A stretch of DNA of 64,000 nucleotides from Frigidibacter sp. SD6-1 (GTDB lineage: Bacteria; Pseudomonadota; Alphaproteobacteria; Rhodobacterales; Rhodobacteraceae), in the NCBI RefSeq assembly GCF_030143255.1, contig NZ_JARJNR010000003.1, forward strand, positions 310,001 to 374,000, read 5' to 3'. The notes beneath the pieces are model-generated. The model did no database searches. It was not told where the DNA came from and saw nothing but the letters and a program-made list of their open reading frames with translations. A program made the position numbers and the translations under genes. Positions 24,311-33,519 of the stretch are shown here, piece after piece. How positions within the stretch are numbered: the first letter of the stretch is position 1; every line of letters begins with the position of its first letter.

Positions 24311-26839
24311 AAACTTCAGGACCTCGCCGGGCAGACCGAGATCACCCCGTCCTCGGGGATCGAGACGGTGCGCCATGGCTGGCGGGCGAAATGCCTGCAG
24401 CGGCTGATCCGGATGGAGCTGCCGGTGCCGAAGACCGTGGCCCTGCCGGTCGAGGCGGTGCGCGCCATCGCCGCGGGCACGCCGCCCGACACCAGAAAGC
24501 TTGCGGGCCATTTCGGACCCACGCCCCTGATGGCGGTGCGCTCGAGCCCCGCGAACCCCGACTGGGGCGGGCCGAACACCGTGCTGAATGTCGGCATGAA
24601 CGGCGAGCGCCATGCCGAGCTGGCGGCAAGCCACGGCGCTGCCCATGCCGACGCGGTCTACCTGGCCTTCGTTCAAAGCTATGCGATCAATGTCGCGCGT
24701 CTCGATCCCGACATGTTCTCGGACGAACCCTCGCCCACCGCGCTCGCCGCAGCACTCGCCGCCTATGAGGCGGAGATGGACGAGGAATTTCCCCAGTCCG
24801 CCGCCCAGCAATTGTCTGAGGTGCTCCGCTCCATGGCCCGCGCCTGGGAAGGCACGACTGCGCGGCTTCTGCGCCAGGCCAAGGGCGCGCCCGCCGATGC
24901 GGCGCTTGGTCTTCTGGTGCAGGAAATGGTGCAGATGGTCGGCCCGGGCCTTGCGGGTTTCGGCACCATCCAGCTTGTCGATGCCGTGACCGGCGCGCCG
25001 CAGGTCACCGGCCGCTTCAGGGGCCAGAAGCCTGCCGACCGCAAGGCGGAGGAGACGCTCTACCTCGTCCGCGACAAGCGGGGCGCCTCGCTCGAAGAGA
25101 CCAGGCCCGAAATCTTCGCCGACCTCCAGCGCCAGTGCGCCGCCGCACGGGCGAAGCTGCGCGAGGAAATGCAGATCGAATTCGCGCTGGAGAACGGCGC
25201 CTTGAAGATCATCGATGCGGTCAAGGTCGCCCGTTCCTCCCGCGCCGCTGTCAGGATCGCCGTGGGCCTCGCTCGCGACGGGATCATCAGCCGCGAGGAG
25301 GCGCTTCTGCGCGTCCAGCCGCGCGCCTTGTCGGAACTCCTCCATTATCAGGTCGATCCCAGGGTCGAACGCGACCGGCTGGCGCGCGGCATTGCGGCAA
25401 GCCCCGGCGCCGCCTCGGGCCGCATCGTCTTCACCGCCGCCGATGCCCAGACGGCGGCCTCGCAGGGCGAGGCCTGCATCCTCGTGCGCCGCGAAACCGC
25501 GCCGGAAGACATCCGCGGCATGCATGCGGCCGTCGCCGTCCTGACCGAACGCGGCGGGATCACCAGCCATGCCGCCGTCATCGCGCGCGGCCTCGGGTTG
25601 CCCTGCATCGTGGGCGCCTCGGACCTGAAGCTGAACCTGCGCGACAAGACCATCGTCACACCGGACGGGCGCACGCTCCGCGAAGGCGACAAGATCACCG
25701 TCGATGGCACCTCGGGCGAGGTGCTGGCGGGCGAGGCGGCGATGCTGGAACCGGCGCTGGATGAATATTTCACCACGCTTCTGCACTGGGCCGACAATGT
25801 CCGCGACATCGGCGTGCGCGCCAATGCCGACACGCCCGACGATGCCCGCACCGCGCGTATGTTCGAGGCCGAGGGGATCGGCCTCTGCCGGACCGAGCAT
25901 ATGTTCTTCGACGAAGACCGTCTGACGGTGATGCGCGAGATGATCTTTGCCGACACGGCGAAGGACCGTAAGGTCGCGCTCGACCGGCTGTTGCCGATGC
26001 AGCGTGCCGATTTCATCGCGCTTTTCGACATCATGGCGGGGCTGCCGGTTTGCATCCGCCTGTTCGACCCGCCCTTGCACGAATTTCTGCCGCAGGATCG
26101 CGAGGGGATGCGCGAATTGGCCGAGGCGCTCGACAAGCCCCTGTCGGACGTGACCCGCCGGGTCGAGGCGCTGTCGGAATTCAACCCGATGCTGGGGATG
26201 CGCGGCGTGCGCCTTGGCGTGACAGTGCCCGAGATCTACGAAATGCAGGCCCGCGCTATCTTCGAGGCGACGGTCGAGGCCCGCCGCCGGGGCGCCGAGG
26301 TGGTGCCGGAGGTGATGATCCCCTTGGTTTCCGCCATGCGCGAGGTCGAGCTGGTGAAGAACCGGATCGACGCGGTGGCGGCGGCGGTCCGGAACGAGCT
26401 GAAGTGCGATTTCGATTTCAAGCTCGGGGTCATGGTGGAAACCCCGCGCGCCGCCTTGCGCGCGGGCGACATCGCCGAACATGCCGCCTTCCTGTCCTTC
26501 GGCACGAACGACCTGACCCAGATGACTTATGGCCTGTCGCGCGACGATGCCGGCCGGTTCATGTCCACCTACGTCAACCAGGGCGTGTTCGCCGAGGACC
26601 CGTTCCATGTGCTCGATGCCGACGGGGTGGGCGAGCTTCTTCTCATCGGGTGCGAGCGGGCGCGCGGCGCCCGTGCCGACCTGACGCTCTCGGTTTGCGG
26701 CGAACATGGCGGCAATCCGGAATCGATCGCCTTCTGCCGCAAGGCCGGGGTTGACTATGTCTCCTGCTCGCCCTTCCGGGTTCCGGTCGCCCGTCTGGCC
26801 GCAGCACATCTTGCGTTGACCGAGCCAAAATCTCTCTAG
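24305..26839 (+). CDS. Pyruvate, phosphate dikinase-like protein with divergent ATP-binding domain
   Basis: PPDK interconverts pyruvate + ATP + Pi and phosphoenolpyruvate + AMP + PPi. The protein has 844 residues, a little short for PPDK (about 870-890). The middle domain has the phosphohistidine motif TERGGITSHAAVIARGLGLPCIVGA (about 415-440), and the C-terminal PEP/pyruvate domain is well kept, with EGIGLCRTEHMFF, GVMVETPRA, FLSFGTNDLTQMTYGLSRDDAG, and the catalytic Cys in LSVCGEHGGNP. The N-terminal ATP-grasp is divergent: the usual GGKGANL loop is missing from the first residues and replaced by GIETVRHGWRAKCLQRLI. It may be a paralogue with altered phosphoryl donor use. GTG start. Confidence 0.85.
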   Translation: MQKLQDLAGQTEITPSSGIETVRHGWRAKCLQRLIRMELPVPKTVALPVEAVRAIAAGTPPDTRKLAGHFGPTPLMAVRSSPANPDWGGPNTVLNVGMNGERHAELAASHGAAHADAVYLAFVQSYAINVARLDPDMFSDEPSPTALAAALAAYEAEMDEEFPQSAAQQLSEVLRSMARAWEGTTARLLRQAKGAPADAALGLLVQEMVQMVGPGLAGFGTIQLVDAVTGAPQVTGRFRGQKPADRKAEETLYLVRDKRGASLEETRPEIFADLQRQCAAARAKLREEMQIEFALENGALKIIDAVKVARSSRAAVRIAVGLARDGIISREEALLRVQPRALSELLHYQVDPRVERDRLARGIAASPGAASGRIVFTAADAQTAASQGEACILVRRETAPEDIRGMHAAVAVLTERGGITSHAAVIARGLGLPCIVGASDLKLNLRDKTIVTPDGRTLREGDKITVDGTSGEVLAGEAAMLEPALDEYFTTLLHWADNVRDIGVRANADTPDDARTARMFEAEGIGLCRTEHMFFDEDRLTVMREMIFADTAKDRKVALDRLLPMQRADFIALFDIMAGLPVCIRLFDPPLHEFLPQDREGMRELAEALDKPLSDVTRRVEALSEFNPMLGMRGVRLGVTVPEIYEMQARAIFEATVEARRRGAEVVPEVMIPLVSAMREVELVKNRIDAVAAAVRNELKCDFDFKLGVMVETPRAALRAGDIAEHAAFLSFGTNDLTQMTYGLSRDDAGRFMSTYVNQGVFAEDPFHVLDADGVGELLLIGCERARGARADLTLSVCGEHGGNPESIAFCRKAGVDYVSCSPFRVPVARLAAAHLALTEPKSL

Positions 26840-26862
26840 ATTTCGCTTTTCAGTTGCGAAAT
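26840..26862 (+). terminator. Hairpin directly after the PPDK-like gene
   Basis: ATTTCGC and GCGAAAT form a perfect 7-bp stem with a 9-nt loop immediately after the stop codon, followed by TTTG. The 184 bp from here to sleB are AT-richer than the surroundings and hold no other gene; they probably carry the sleB promoter. Confidence 0.5.
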
Positions 26863-27046
26863 TTGCACTTAATTATCGGCACATAACCCACCCAAATGGG
26901 CCTGACTGATTCGCTCTGATCGGCAAAAATCCGCTCAGAAAGCCTGCGTTTGTCCTTGATGCTGGACGCGCCGGGCGCTGCCCCCTATGCCCTCGCCTGT
27001 CATTGCCTGGGGGCTGTGGCTCGTCGAAACAATTCGGGACTTCCAA

Positions 27047-27742
27047 ATGTCATCGCTGAAGTGCTGGACCAGAAGCATGGTCATGCTTCTTGCCCTTGCT
27101 CCTGCTGCGCATGCCGAAATGACGGTGAGCCAGTCGAACGATCCGGCTGCGCCGCTGAGCATCAATCTCGCGGGCCTTTTCGCGCAGGAAAATGCTGCGC
27201 TCGGGCAAGTGGATGAAGGCCGGTTTTCCGAGATTATCGCGCCGCCGGTCGTGACCAAGACGACCAAGGCCAAGAAGGCCGATCCGGTCGCCCTGACCTA
27301 TGATGCGGCCTGGGTCGAGGCGCTGCCCGCGGCGCCCGAGACGGCCGAACTGGATTGTCTCGCGCGCGCCGTCTATTTCGAGGCGCGCGGCGAATCGATC
27401 AAGGGTCAGGCGGCGGTTGCCGAAGTGGTGCTGAACCGCACCGACAGCCCCTATTTCCCGCGCTCGGTCTGCGGCGTGGTCAATCAGGCGGGTGGCGGCG
27501 GTTGCCAGTTCTCGTTCGTCTGCGATGGCCGCGCGGATGTGATCGGCGATCGCCAGGCCTGGTATGTCGCGGAAAAGATCGCCGCCGCCTATATCGGTGG
27601 CACGCCGCGCGACCTGACCGATGGTGCGACCTACTTCCATACCCCTGCGGTGAAGCCCTCCTGGGCGAACCGCTTTCCGATGACCGTCCGGATCGGGGCG
27701 CATTTCTTCTATCGTCGACCGATCGTCACCGCTTCCAACTGA
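27047..27742 (+). CDS. SleB-family cell wall hydrolase
   Basis: Exported peptidoglycan hydrolase (Hydrolase_2/SleB fold). From the ATG at 27047 it has 231 residues with a signal peptide ending PAAHAE. The catalytic domain at about 105-230 has LDCLARAVYFEARGES, in which the Glu is the catalytic acid of the family, AAVAEVVLNRTDSPYFPRSVCGVVNQ and TYFHTPAVKPSWA. Two cysteines (SVCGVV and CQFSFVC) may form disulfides. An in-frame ATG 60 bases upstream is possible, but would spoil the signal peptide. It acts in wall remodelling in growing cells; no sporulation is implied in this group. Confidence 0.85.
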   Translation: MSSLKCWTRSMVMLLALAPAAHAEMTVSQSNDPAAPLSINLAGLFAQENAALGQVDEGRFSEIIAPPVVTKTTKAKKADPVALTYDAAWVEALPAAPETAELDCLARAVYFEARGESIKGQAAVAEVVLNRTDSPYFPRSVCGVVNQAGGGGCQFSFVCDGRADVIGDRQAWYVAEKIAAAYIGGTPRDLTDGATYFHTPAVKPSWANRFPMTVRIGAHFFYRRPIVTASN

Positions 27743-27813
27743 TTGTTGCCAATTTGGTGACTTTAATCCATGCACGCGATCCGCGATCATCATTGACGAG
27801 ATGCGATCAATAA

Positions 27814-28707
27814 GTGTGCGTGGGGCCCTTGCAGGTGACTGATGAAAGCGGTGCGGCCTTCGGGCCGCTGGACGGTTCGGCGGACTTGTCGGCGGATCGC
27901 CTGATCCTGCGCGACTATGTGGTCAGCGCAGAGATCGGCGCCTTCCAGCATGAGCGGGGCCAGGAGCAGCGCCTGCGGTTTTCCATTGTCGTGGAGCTTG
28001 CGCCCGTCGGCACTTCGGCCGGGGACGATGTCGACCTGATCCTGTCGTACGACCGGCTGATCGAGGCGGTGGACACCGAACTCGGTTCCGAAAGGCTCGA
28101 CCTCCTTGAAACGCTGGCGGAACGGATCGCCGCGCGGGTCCTGGCCGAGCCGCAGGCCGCGAAAGTCCATCTCAGGATCGAGAAACTTGATCGCGGTCCC
28201 TGGATCCTGGGTGTCGAGATTGCGCGGGACCGTGCGTCAGCCCTGCCCGTGCAACCTGCTCCTGCGCCGCGTCCGGTGGTGGCCTGGCTTGGCGGTTCGG
28301 TCGTCAACCTCGGCGCGCGGATGGAGGGGCTTGTCGCCCTCGGCAAGCCCATCGTGATCGTCCTCGGCCCGCCCGACCTGCCGCGTCCGCGCGCGCACTC
28401 GCCCGAGGCGCTGCGCCGGATCGATCTTCTTGCCATCGAACAGGCGGCCTGGGCGCTCGCCTCGCGCGACGAGCGGCTGTCTGTCGTCGCAACGCGCACC
28501 GAGATCGACTGGGCGGTCCGTCAGGGCCGGATCATCGTCTGGGCGCCTTCGAAGATGGTCAGCGATACAGCTGGGGCGCCGATGGATGTGGGCGACGGCC
28601 TGCCGCTGGCCCAATGGCTGGCGCGCGAGCTTGATGCGCTGAAGATCGTCACTCACGCGCCTGTTGCACCCCCGGCGGAAAGCCGCATTCTGGTCGAACT
28701 GCTCTGA
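27814..28707 (+). CDS. folB: Dihydroneopterin aldolase with a C-terminal amino-acid-kinase-like extension
   Basis: Folate pathway enzyme cleaving 7,8-dihydroneopterin to 6-hydroxymethyl-dihydropterin and glycolaldehyde. The FolB domain is residues about 28-145 (VSAEIGAFQHERGQEQRLRF, LSYDRLIEAV, ERLDLLETLAERIAARVL, VHLRIEKLDRGP), with the pterin-binding Glu and catalytic Lys present. The remaining 150 residues are an extra domain. Its GKPIVIVLG strand and late WAPSKMV...LPLAQWLARELDALKIV pattern resemble the amino acid kinase fold. Start is uncertain: GTG at 27814, 27820 or 27835. It leads folB-folP-glmM. Confidence 0.87.
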   Translation: MCVGPLQVTDESGAAFGPLDGSADLSADRLILRDYVVSAEIGAFQHERGQEQRLRFSIVVELAPVGTSAGDDVDLILSYDRLIEAVDTELGSERLDLLETLAERIAARVLAEPQAAKVHLRIEKLDRGPWILGVEIARDRASALPVQPAPAPRPVVAWLGGSVVNLGARMEGLVALGKPIVIVLGPPDLPRPRAHSPEALRRIDLLAIEQAAWALASRDERLSVVATRTEIDWAVRQGRIIVWAPSKMVSDTAGAPMDVGDGLPLAQWLARELDALKIVTHAPVAPPAESRILVELL

Positions 28708-28751
28708 CCTTTGGCCCTTGCCAAAGCCGGGGCGAGCGGTGAAGAAACCGC

Positions 28752-29753
28752 ATGACCCGCTATCGACCGATTGCCCAGACCGACCTTGCACGACCCAAGG
28801 ATGCCCTGCCGCTTGCCGGTGGCTGGTGCTGGTTCGACCGCGTCGAAGTGCTGACGCGGGCGGGGTCGGAAGGGCTCATGGCCGTGCGGGAGGTTCCGTC
28901 GGACGCCGTTGACCGGCTGTGCGCCGCCCGGGCGCCAGTTGCAGGCCTGACACTGGATGTGCCGCGATTGATGGGCATCCTCAATGTGACGCCCGACAGT
29001 TTCTCCGATGGCGGGCGCTTTGCAGGCGCAGAGGCGGCGCTGGCGCAGGCGCGTCGCCTTGCAGACCATGTGGACATACTCGACATCGGCGGCGAAAGCA
29101 CGCGACCTGGCGCGGCTGAGGTCGATGCGGCGGAGGAAAGCTCGCGCACCGCGCCGCTGATCGCGGCGCTGCGGCAGACGGGCCTTGAAACGCCGATCTC
29201 GATCGACACGCGCAAATCGCCCGTGGCACGGGCCGCTGTCGCGGCTGGCGCATCGATGGTCAACGATGTGGCCGCGCTGACCCACGACCCTGCGCTCGGG
29301 CCGCTGGTCGCGGCCCTACGCCTGCCCGTCTGCCTGATGCACGCGCAGGGCACGCCCGCCACCATGCAGGCCGATCCGCGCTATGACGACGTTCTTCTTG
29401 ACGTCTATGATTATCTCGAAGAACGGGTTGCGGCGGCCGAGGCGATGGGCATCGCGCGGGACCGGATCATCGTCGATCCCGGCATCGGCTTCGGCAAGAC
29501 CGTCGCCCATAATCTGGCGCTGATCCGGGGATTGTCGCTCTTTCACGGGCTCGGCTGCCCGATCCTCTTGGGCGCGTCCCGCAAGCGCTTTATCGGAGAG
29601 GTCGGCGCGGCGCCCGATACCGACCGGCGGGGCCCGGGGACCATTGCTGTGACCTTGGCGGGGATCGCACAGGGCGTGCAGATCCACCGCGTCCATGATA
29701 GCGCTGAGGCGCGACAGGCGATCCGGCTGTGGATGGCCGCCGTTCAAGGGTAG
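28752..29753 (+). CDS. folP: Dihydropteroate synthase
   Basis: Condenses 6-hydroxymethyl-dihydropterin pyrophosphate with p-aminobenzoate; target of sulfonamides. The 333-residue TIM barrel has LMGILNVTPDSFSDGGRF, LDIGGESTRPGA, SIDTRKSPVA, MVNDVAAL, LMHAQGTPATMQ, IIVDPGIGFGKTVAHN and LLGASRKRFIG, so all pterin and pABA contacts are kept. About 70 residues precede the barrel (WCWFDRVEVLTRAG...), an N-terminal extension usual in Rhodobacteraceae. It follows folB by 44 bp and precedes glmM by 20 bp, the standard folP-glmM pair. Confidence 0.95.
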   Translation: MTRYRPIAQTDLARPKDALPLAGGWCWFDRVEVLTRAGSEGLMAVREVPSDAVDRLCAARAPVAGLTLDVPRLMGILNVTPDSFSDGGRFAGAEAALAQARRLADHVDILDIGGESTRPGAAEVDAAEESSRTAPLIAALRQTGLETPISIDTRKSPVARAAVAAGASMVNDVAALTHDPALGPLVAALRLPVCLMHAQGTPATMQADPRYDDVLLDVYDYLEERVAAAEAMGIARDRIIVDPGIGFGKTVAHNLALIRGLSLFHGLGCPILLGASRKRFIGEVGAAPDTDRRGPGTIAVTLAGIAQGVQIHRVHDSAEARQAIRLWMAAVQG

Positions 29754-29773
29754 AAGGCTGAAGGGCTGAAGCG

Positions 29774-31117
29774 ATGAGCAGGAAATATTTCGGCACCGAC
29801 GGGGTTCGCGGACGCGCCAACAGCCATCCGATGACGGCGGAACTGGCGCTGCGGCTCGGCGCGGCGGCCGGCCGCTATTTCCGCAAGGACGGCCGCAACG
29901 GCCACCGTGTGGTGATCGGCAAGGACACGCGGCTGTCCTGCTACATGATCGAGAATGCGCTGACGGCCGGGCTCAATTCCACGGGCATGAACGTCCTGCG
30001 CCTCGGCCCGGTGCCGACGCCCGGCGTGGGGTTCCTCACGCGCTCGATGCGCGCCGACCTCGGCATCATGATCTCGGCATCCCACAACCCGGCCTATGAC
30101 AATGGCATCAAGTTCTTCGGCCCCGACGGGTTCAAGCTCGATGATGCGGCAGAGCTGGAAATCGAGGCCATGCTCGACAGCGTCGTCGAGCTGGTGCCGC
30201 CGCAGGAGATCGGGCGGACGACCCATATCGACGATGGCGTCGGGCGCTATGTCGAATATGCCAAGACCACGTTCCCCTTCCGTGGCCAGCTTTCGGGCCT
30301 GAAGGTGGTGATCGATTGCGCGAACGGCGCGGCCTACAAGGCGGCGCCGCAGGCGCTGTGGGAGCTGGGCGTGGAGGTCGTGTCCGTCGGCGTGAGCCCG
30401 AACGGGCTCAACATCAACGAAAACTGCGGTTCGACCCATCCCGAGACGGCTGCCGAGATGGTAGTGGCACATGGCGCCGACATCGGTATCTGCCTCGATG
30501 GCGATGCCGACCGGGTGATCATCATCGACGAAAAGGGCCAGATCGCCGACGGCGATCAGTTCATGGCGCTTCTCGCCGCCCGCTGGGGCGACGCCGGACG
30601 GCTGAACCATGGAACGCTGGTGGCCTCGGTCATGTCGAACCTCGGGCTGGAACGGTTCCTCTCGGCGCGTGGGCTACGGCTGGAACGGGCGCCGGTCGGC
30701 GACCGCTATGTGGTCGAACGGATGCGCGAGGGCGGCTTCAACCTCGGTGGCGAACAGTCGGGCCATATCGTGATGACCGATTATTCGACGACCGGCGACG
30801 GGCTGATCGCGGCATTGCAGTTCCTGGCGGCGATGGCCGAGACGGGTCAGCCGGTGTCGGCGCTGGCGCGCCAGTTCGACACGGTGCCGCAGATGCTGAA
30901 GAACGTCCGCTTCAGGGCCGGGCAGGAGCCCTTGAAGACCGCCGCCGTGCAATCGGCGATCAAGGGCGCGGAAGCGCGGCTTCAGGGCCTCGGGCGGCTT
31001 CTGATCCGCAAATCGGGAACCGAGCCGCTGATCCGGGTGATGGCGGAATGCGAGGATGAGGCGCTTCTGAACGCAGTCGTGGACGAAATCGTCGGTGCCG
31101 TCGAGGCGGCCGTCTGA
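29774..31117 (+). CDS. glmM: Phosphoglucosamine mutase
   Basis: Converts glucosamine-6-phosphate into glucosamine-1-phosphate for peptidoglycan and lipopolysaccharide. The 447-residue protein has the start [11 protein letters not shown], the phosphoserine loop [17 protein letters not shown], metal-binding [13 protein letters not shown], sugar loop GGEQSGHI and the C-terminal phosphate loop [14 protein letters not shown]. All sites are intact. It closes the folB-folP-glmM operon; a long hairpin at 31200 lies downstream. Confidence 0.97.
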   Translation: MSRKYFGTDGVRGRANSHPMTAELALRLGAAAGRYFRKDGRNGHRVVIGKDTRLSCYMIENALTAGLNSTGMNVLRLGPVPTPGVGFLTRSMRADLGIMISASHNPAYDNGIKFFGPDGFKLDDAAELEIEAMLDSVVELVPPQEIGRTTHIDDGVGRYVEYAKTTFPFRGQLSGLKVVIDCANGAAYKAAPQALWELGVEVVSVGVSPNGLNINENCGSTHPETAAEMVVAHGADIGICLDGDADRVIIIDEKGQIADGDQFMALLAARWGDAGRLNHGTLVASVMSNLGLERFLSARGLRLERAPVGDRYVVERMREGGFNLGGEQSGHIVMTDYSTTGDGLIAALQFLAAMAETGQPVSALARQFDTVPQMLKNVRFRAGQEPLKTAAVQSAIKGAEARLQGLGRLLIRKSGTEPLIRVMAECEDEALLNAVVDEIVGAVEAAV

Positions 31118-31199
31118 GCGGCGGTCGGCCAGGCCGCTCCTCGCGAAGAGGGCTGAAAGGCCCGATGAGCGGCCCGGCCCGCCGGTAACCCAGCGTTAT

Positions 31200-31229
31200 G
31201 CTTGCCCCGGGCCTTCGGCCCGCGCAAGC
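31200..31229 (+). terminator. Long hairpin between glmM and the aldehyde dehydrogenase gene
   Basis: GCTTGC and GCAAGC enclose a second perfect stem CGGGCC-TTC-GGCCCG. The 30-base structure ends 7 bp before the ATG at 31237 and has no T-run. It may end the glmM transcript, or occlude the ribosome site of the next gene. Confidence 0.55.
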
Positions 31230-31236
31230 TCCGGCC

Positions 31237-32643
31237 ATGATGGATCAGACTGAGCCACGCGCCATTTTCGAACGCCATGCGAAGGCAGCCGTCGCCCGCC
31301 GAACCGGCTTCGGCCTCAGGGAGCGTCGCGCCGCGCTGACGGCGCTGCTCGCGGCGCTCGACCGGCATCGGGCGAAGCTTCTGGCCGCGATGAAGGCCGA
31401 TTACGCCAAGAATGAAACCGAAGCGACGCTGTGGGAAATCCTCCCCGTCCAGACCGAGATTGCCCATGCCCGCCGCCATCTGCGGGCCTGGATGCGGCCG
31501 CGCCTGAAACTGCCATCGCTGACGATGCTCGGCACATCGGCGCGCCTGAGGCCCGAGCCGAAGGGCGTCGCCTTGATCATCGCGCCCTGGAACTTCCCGG
31601 TCCTTCTTGCGCTTGGTCCGGTGGTTTCGGCCCTCGCGGCCGGCAATTCGGTGATCCTGAAGCCCTCCGAACTGACGCCCGCAACCTCGGCGGCGCTGAA
31701 GGCGATGCTCGCCGACGCGCTTCCCGAAGATCTCGTTGCGGTGGCCGAAGGCGGGCCGGAGGTCGCCGAGGCGCTTCTCGACCTGCCCTTCGACCATATC
31801 TTCTTCACCGGCTCCACCGCCGTCGGTCGCATCGTGATGGAGCGGGCAGCCCGCCACCTGACGCCGGTCACGCTGGAACTTGGCGGCAAGAGCCCGGTTA
31901 TCATAGGCCCCGGCGCCGATCTGGCGAGAGCCGCCCGCTGGATCGCCTGGGGGCGGTTCGCCAACACCGGCCAGACCTGCGTCGCCCCCGATCATGTCAT
32001 CGTGCCGCGTGGGCAGGAGGCGGCGCTGCTGGCGGCGCTCAAAGCCGAACTGGGACGGCTCTACGGGCCGGACCCGGCACTTTCGCCTGACTACGGCCGC
32101 ATCGTCAACGCCCGCCATTTTGGGCGTCTCGCAGGGCTCATCGACGACGCGGTCGCGCAAGGCGCCACCATCGCCCATGGTGGCGCGCGCGAGGGAGACC
32201 GGAACTACATCGCCCCGACCATCGTGACCGGCACGACGCCCGCCATGCGCATCTCGGACGAGGAAATCTTTGGCCCGATCCTGCCCGTCATCGCCTACGA
32301 CGATCCGGCGGAGGCGATCAGCCAGATCAACGCCCGGCCAAAACCGCTTGCGCTTTACGTCTTCGCCCGCGCCCGCGCCTTCATCCGCCGCGTCCGGGCC
32401 GAGACCACGTCAGGCAGCCTGGGCGTGAACCTGACGATCGTGCAGTTCATCCATCCCAACCTGCCCTTCGGCGGCATCGGCGCCTCGGGCCTCGGCGCGG
32501 GCCATGGCCGCGCGGGGTTCGAGACCTTCAGCCATATGAAACCGGTCCTCACAAACCGCCTCTCGACGCTGCCGCTGGTCTTTCCACCCTACAACGGGCG
32601 GGTGCGGGCGCTGACGCGGCTGCTCCTTCGTTTCCTGCGCTGA
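31237..32643 (+). CDS. Aldehyde dehydrogenase family protein (coniferyl aldehyde dehydrogenase-like)
   Basis: NAD(P)-dependent aldehyde oxidation. The 468-residue protein has the cofactor region IIAPWNFPVLLALGPVVSALAAGNSVILKPSE, the general base Glu in VTLELGGKSPVIIGPGAD and the catalytic Cys in NTGQTCVAPDH, plus EIFGPILPVIAY. The short length and C-terminal hydrophobic, basic tail (LTRLLLRFLR) place it in the ALDH3/coniferyl aldehyde dehydrogenase branch, which often attaches to membranes through this tail. ATG at 31237 and 31240 are both possible. Nothing in the neighbourhood tells its substrate. Confidence 0.88.
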   Translation: MMDQTEPRAIFERHAKAAVARRTGFGLRERRAALTALLAALDRHRAKLLAAMKADYAKNETEATLWEILPVQTEIAHARRHLRAWMRPRLKLPSLTMLGTSARLRPEPKGVALIIAPWNFPVLLALGPVVSALAAGNSVILKPSELTPATSAALKAMLADALPEDLVAVAEGGPEVAEALLDLPFDHIFFTGSTAVGRIVMERAARHLTPVTLELGGKSPVIIGPGADLARAARWIAWGRFANTGQTCVAPDHVIVPRGQEAALLAALKAELGRLYGPDPALSPDYGRIVNARHFGRLAGLIDDAVAQGATIAHGGAREGDRNYIAPTIVTGTTPAMRISDEEIFGPILPVIAYDDPAEAISQINARPKPLALYVFARARAFIRRVRAETTSGSLGVNLTIVQFIHPNLPFGGIGASGLGAGHGRAGFETFSHMKPVLTNRLSTLPLVFPPYNGRVRALTRLLLRFLR

Positions 32644-32724
32644 AGCGGACTGGTCAGGATTTCCCGCCTTTTCGGGGGTTTGCGGACCTGCGAAAACCCG
32701 CAAGCCATGAAACGGGAGCCTACG

Positions 32725-33519
32725 ATGAACCTCCGCCTTGCGCTTGCGGCCTGGCTTGCGGCCACTCCGGTGCTCGCCCAACCCATCGATCTGAACGGCC
32801 ATGACGTCGAAGTGGTCGATACGGAGGCGGGGCAGGCGCTTCTCGTCGATGGCGTGAAAGCGCACGAGGACGGGGTGATCTATCTGGATGCGCTGCCGCA
32901 TGAGGTTGGCGGCGCGACGGTCCTGATCGGGGCGGCGGGATCGGGCGGCAATAGCTGCAATGCCGGTCCTTTCGTCCTGTCACTGCAGGGCGAGGCGTAT
33001 CGTCTCGACGGTCCTGCGGACAGCTGCGCCTATCTGGAACAAACCATTGGCACGGACGCGATCGACTTCGTGTCCGAACCGAGCGCCGCCTGGGAAGGCC
33101 AGCACTGGCGCTGGACGCCCGGCGGGGGGCTGGTGATGCTTGATCCGGTTGCCTTCAGCCCGGACCCGTCCAGAGGCTGGGATCAGCTTGACGAGCTGGA
33201 GGCTGCCCACCCGCTTGACGTGTTCCGGTTCGGCCCGATCGCCGATCAGATGCACATGCTGCTTGGGGAAGAAGAGGGCGACACATTCGTCGATCTCCTC
33301 TCCGGCGTGGGCTCGGGCGGGTTGGCTGACCCGGGCTATATGGGCAGTGCCCACGAGATGGATGGTTCCTACGCCGTCGTGATCCTCGATGCAGCGACGC
33401 GCCAGCCCTATCTTGCCTGGGCCTTCGCCGGTGGCGAGATGCAGACCCGGCCCGAAGGGTTGGAAAGCTGGTCCCCCGGGGCGATCCGTGCCCTCAAGAC
33501 ATGGAGTGAAGCGCAATGA
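32725..33519 (+). CDS. Secreted protein of unknown function
   Basis: A 264-residue exported protein; the signal peptide MNLRLALAAWLAATPVLAQ is clear and GGGAG precedes the ATG. Not recognised. The first half holds two cysteines (GNSCNAGPFVLS and DSCAYLEQTIG) and ends in QHWRWTPGGGLVML, a pattern shared with the next gene. The second half is acidic and has a long region with LLGEEEGDTFVDLLSGVGSGG. The four-base overlap with the next gene (ATGA) and the common domain suggest a pair of related periplasmic proteins. Confidence 0.75.
   Translation: MNLRLALAAWLAATPVLAQPIDLNGHDVEVVDTEAGQALLVDGVKAHEDGVIYLDALPHEVGGATVLIGAAGSGGNSCNAGPFVLSLQGEAYRLDGPADSCAYLEQTIGTDAIDFVSEPSAAWEGQHWRWTPGGGLVMLDPVAFSPDPSRGWDQLDELEAAHPLDVFRFGPIADQMHMLLGEEEGDTFVDLLSGVGSGGLADPGYMGSAHEMDGSYAVVILDAATRQPYLAWAFAGGEMQTRPEGLESWSPGAIRALKTWSEAQ

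Noticed and set aside
24035-26809. Long open frame antisense to the PPDK-like gene (and similar frames antisense to phaC, glyS and the A2M gene)
   Set aside because: High GC removes stop codons in the opposite frame; the sense proteins have clear catalytic motifs, the antisense products have none and are rich in Arg, His and Ala.
31200-31229. Riboswitch before the aldehyde dehydrogenase gene
   Set aside because: The structure is one simple nested hairpin without conserved aptamer features; terminator or structural hairpin is enough.
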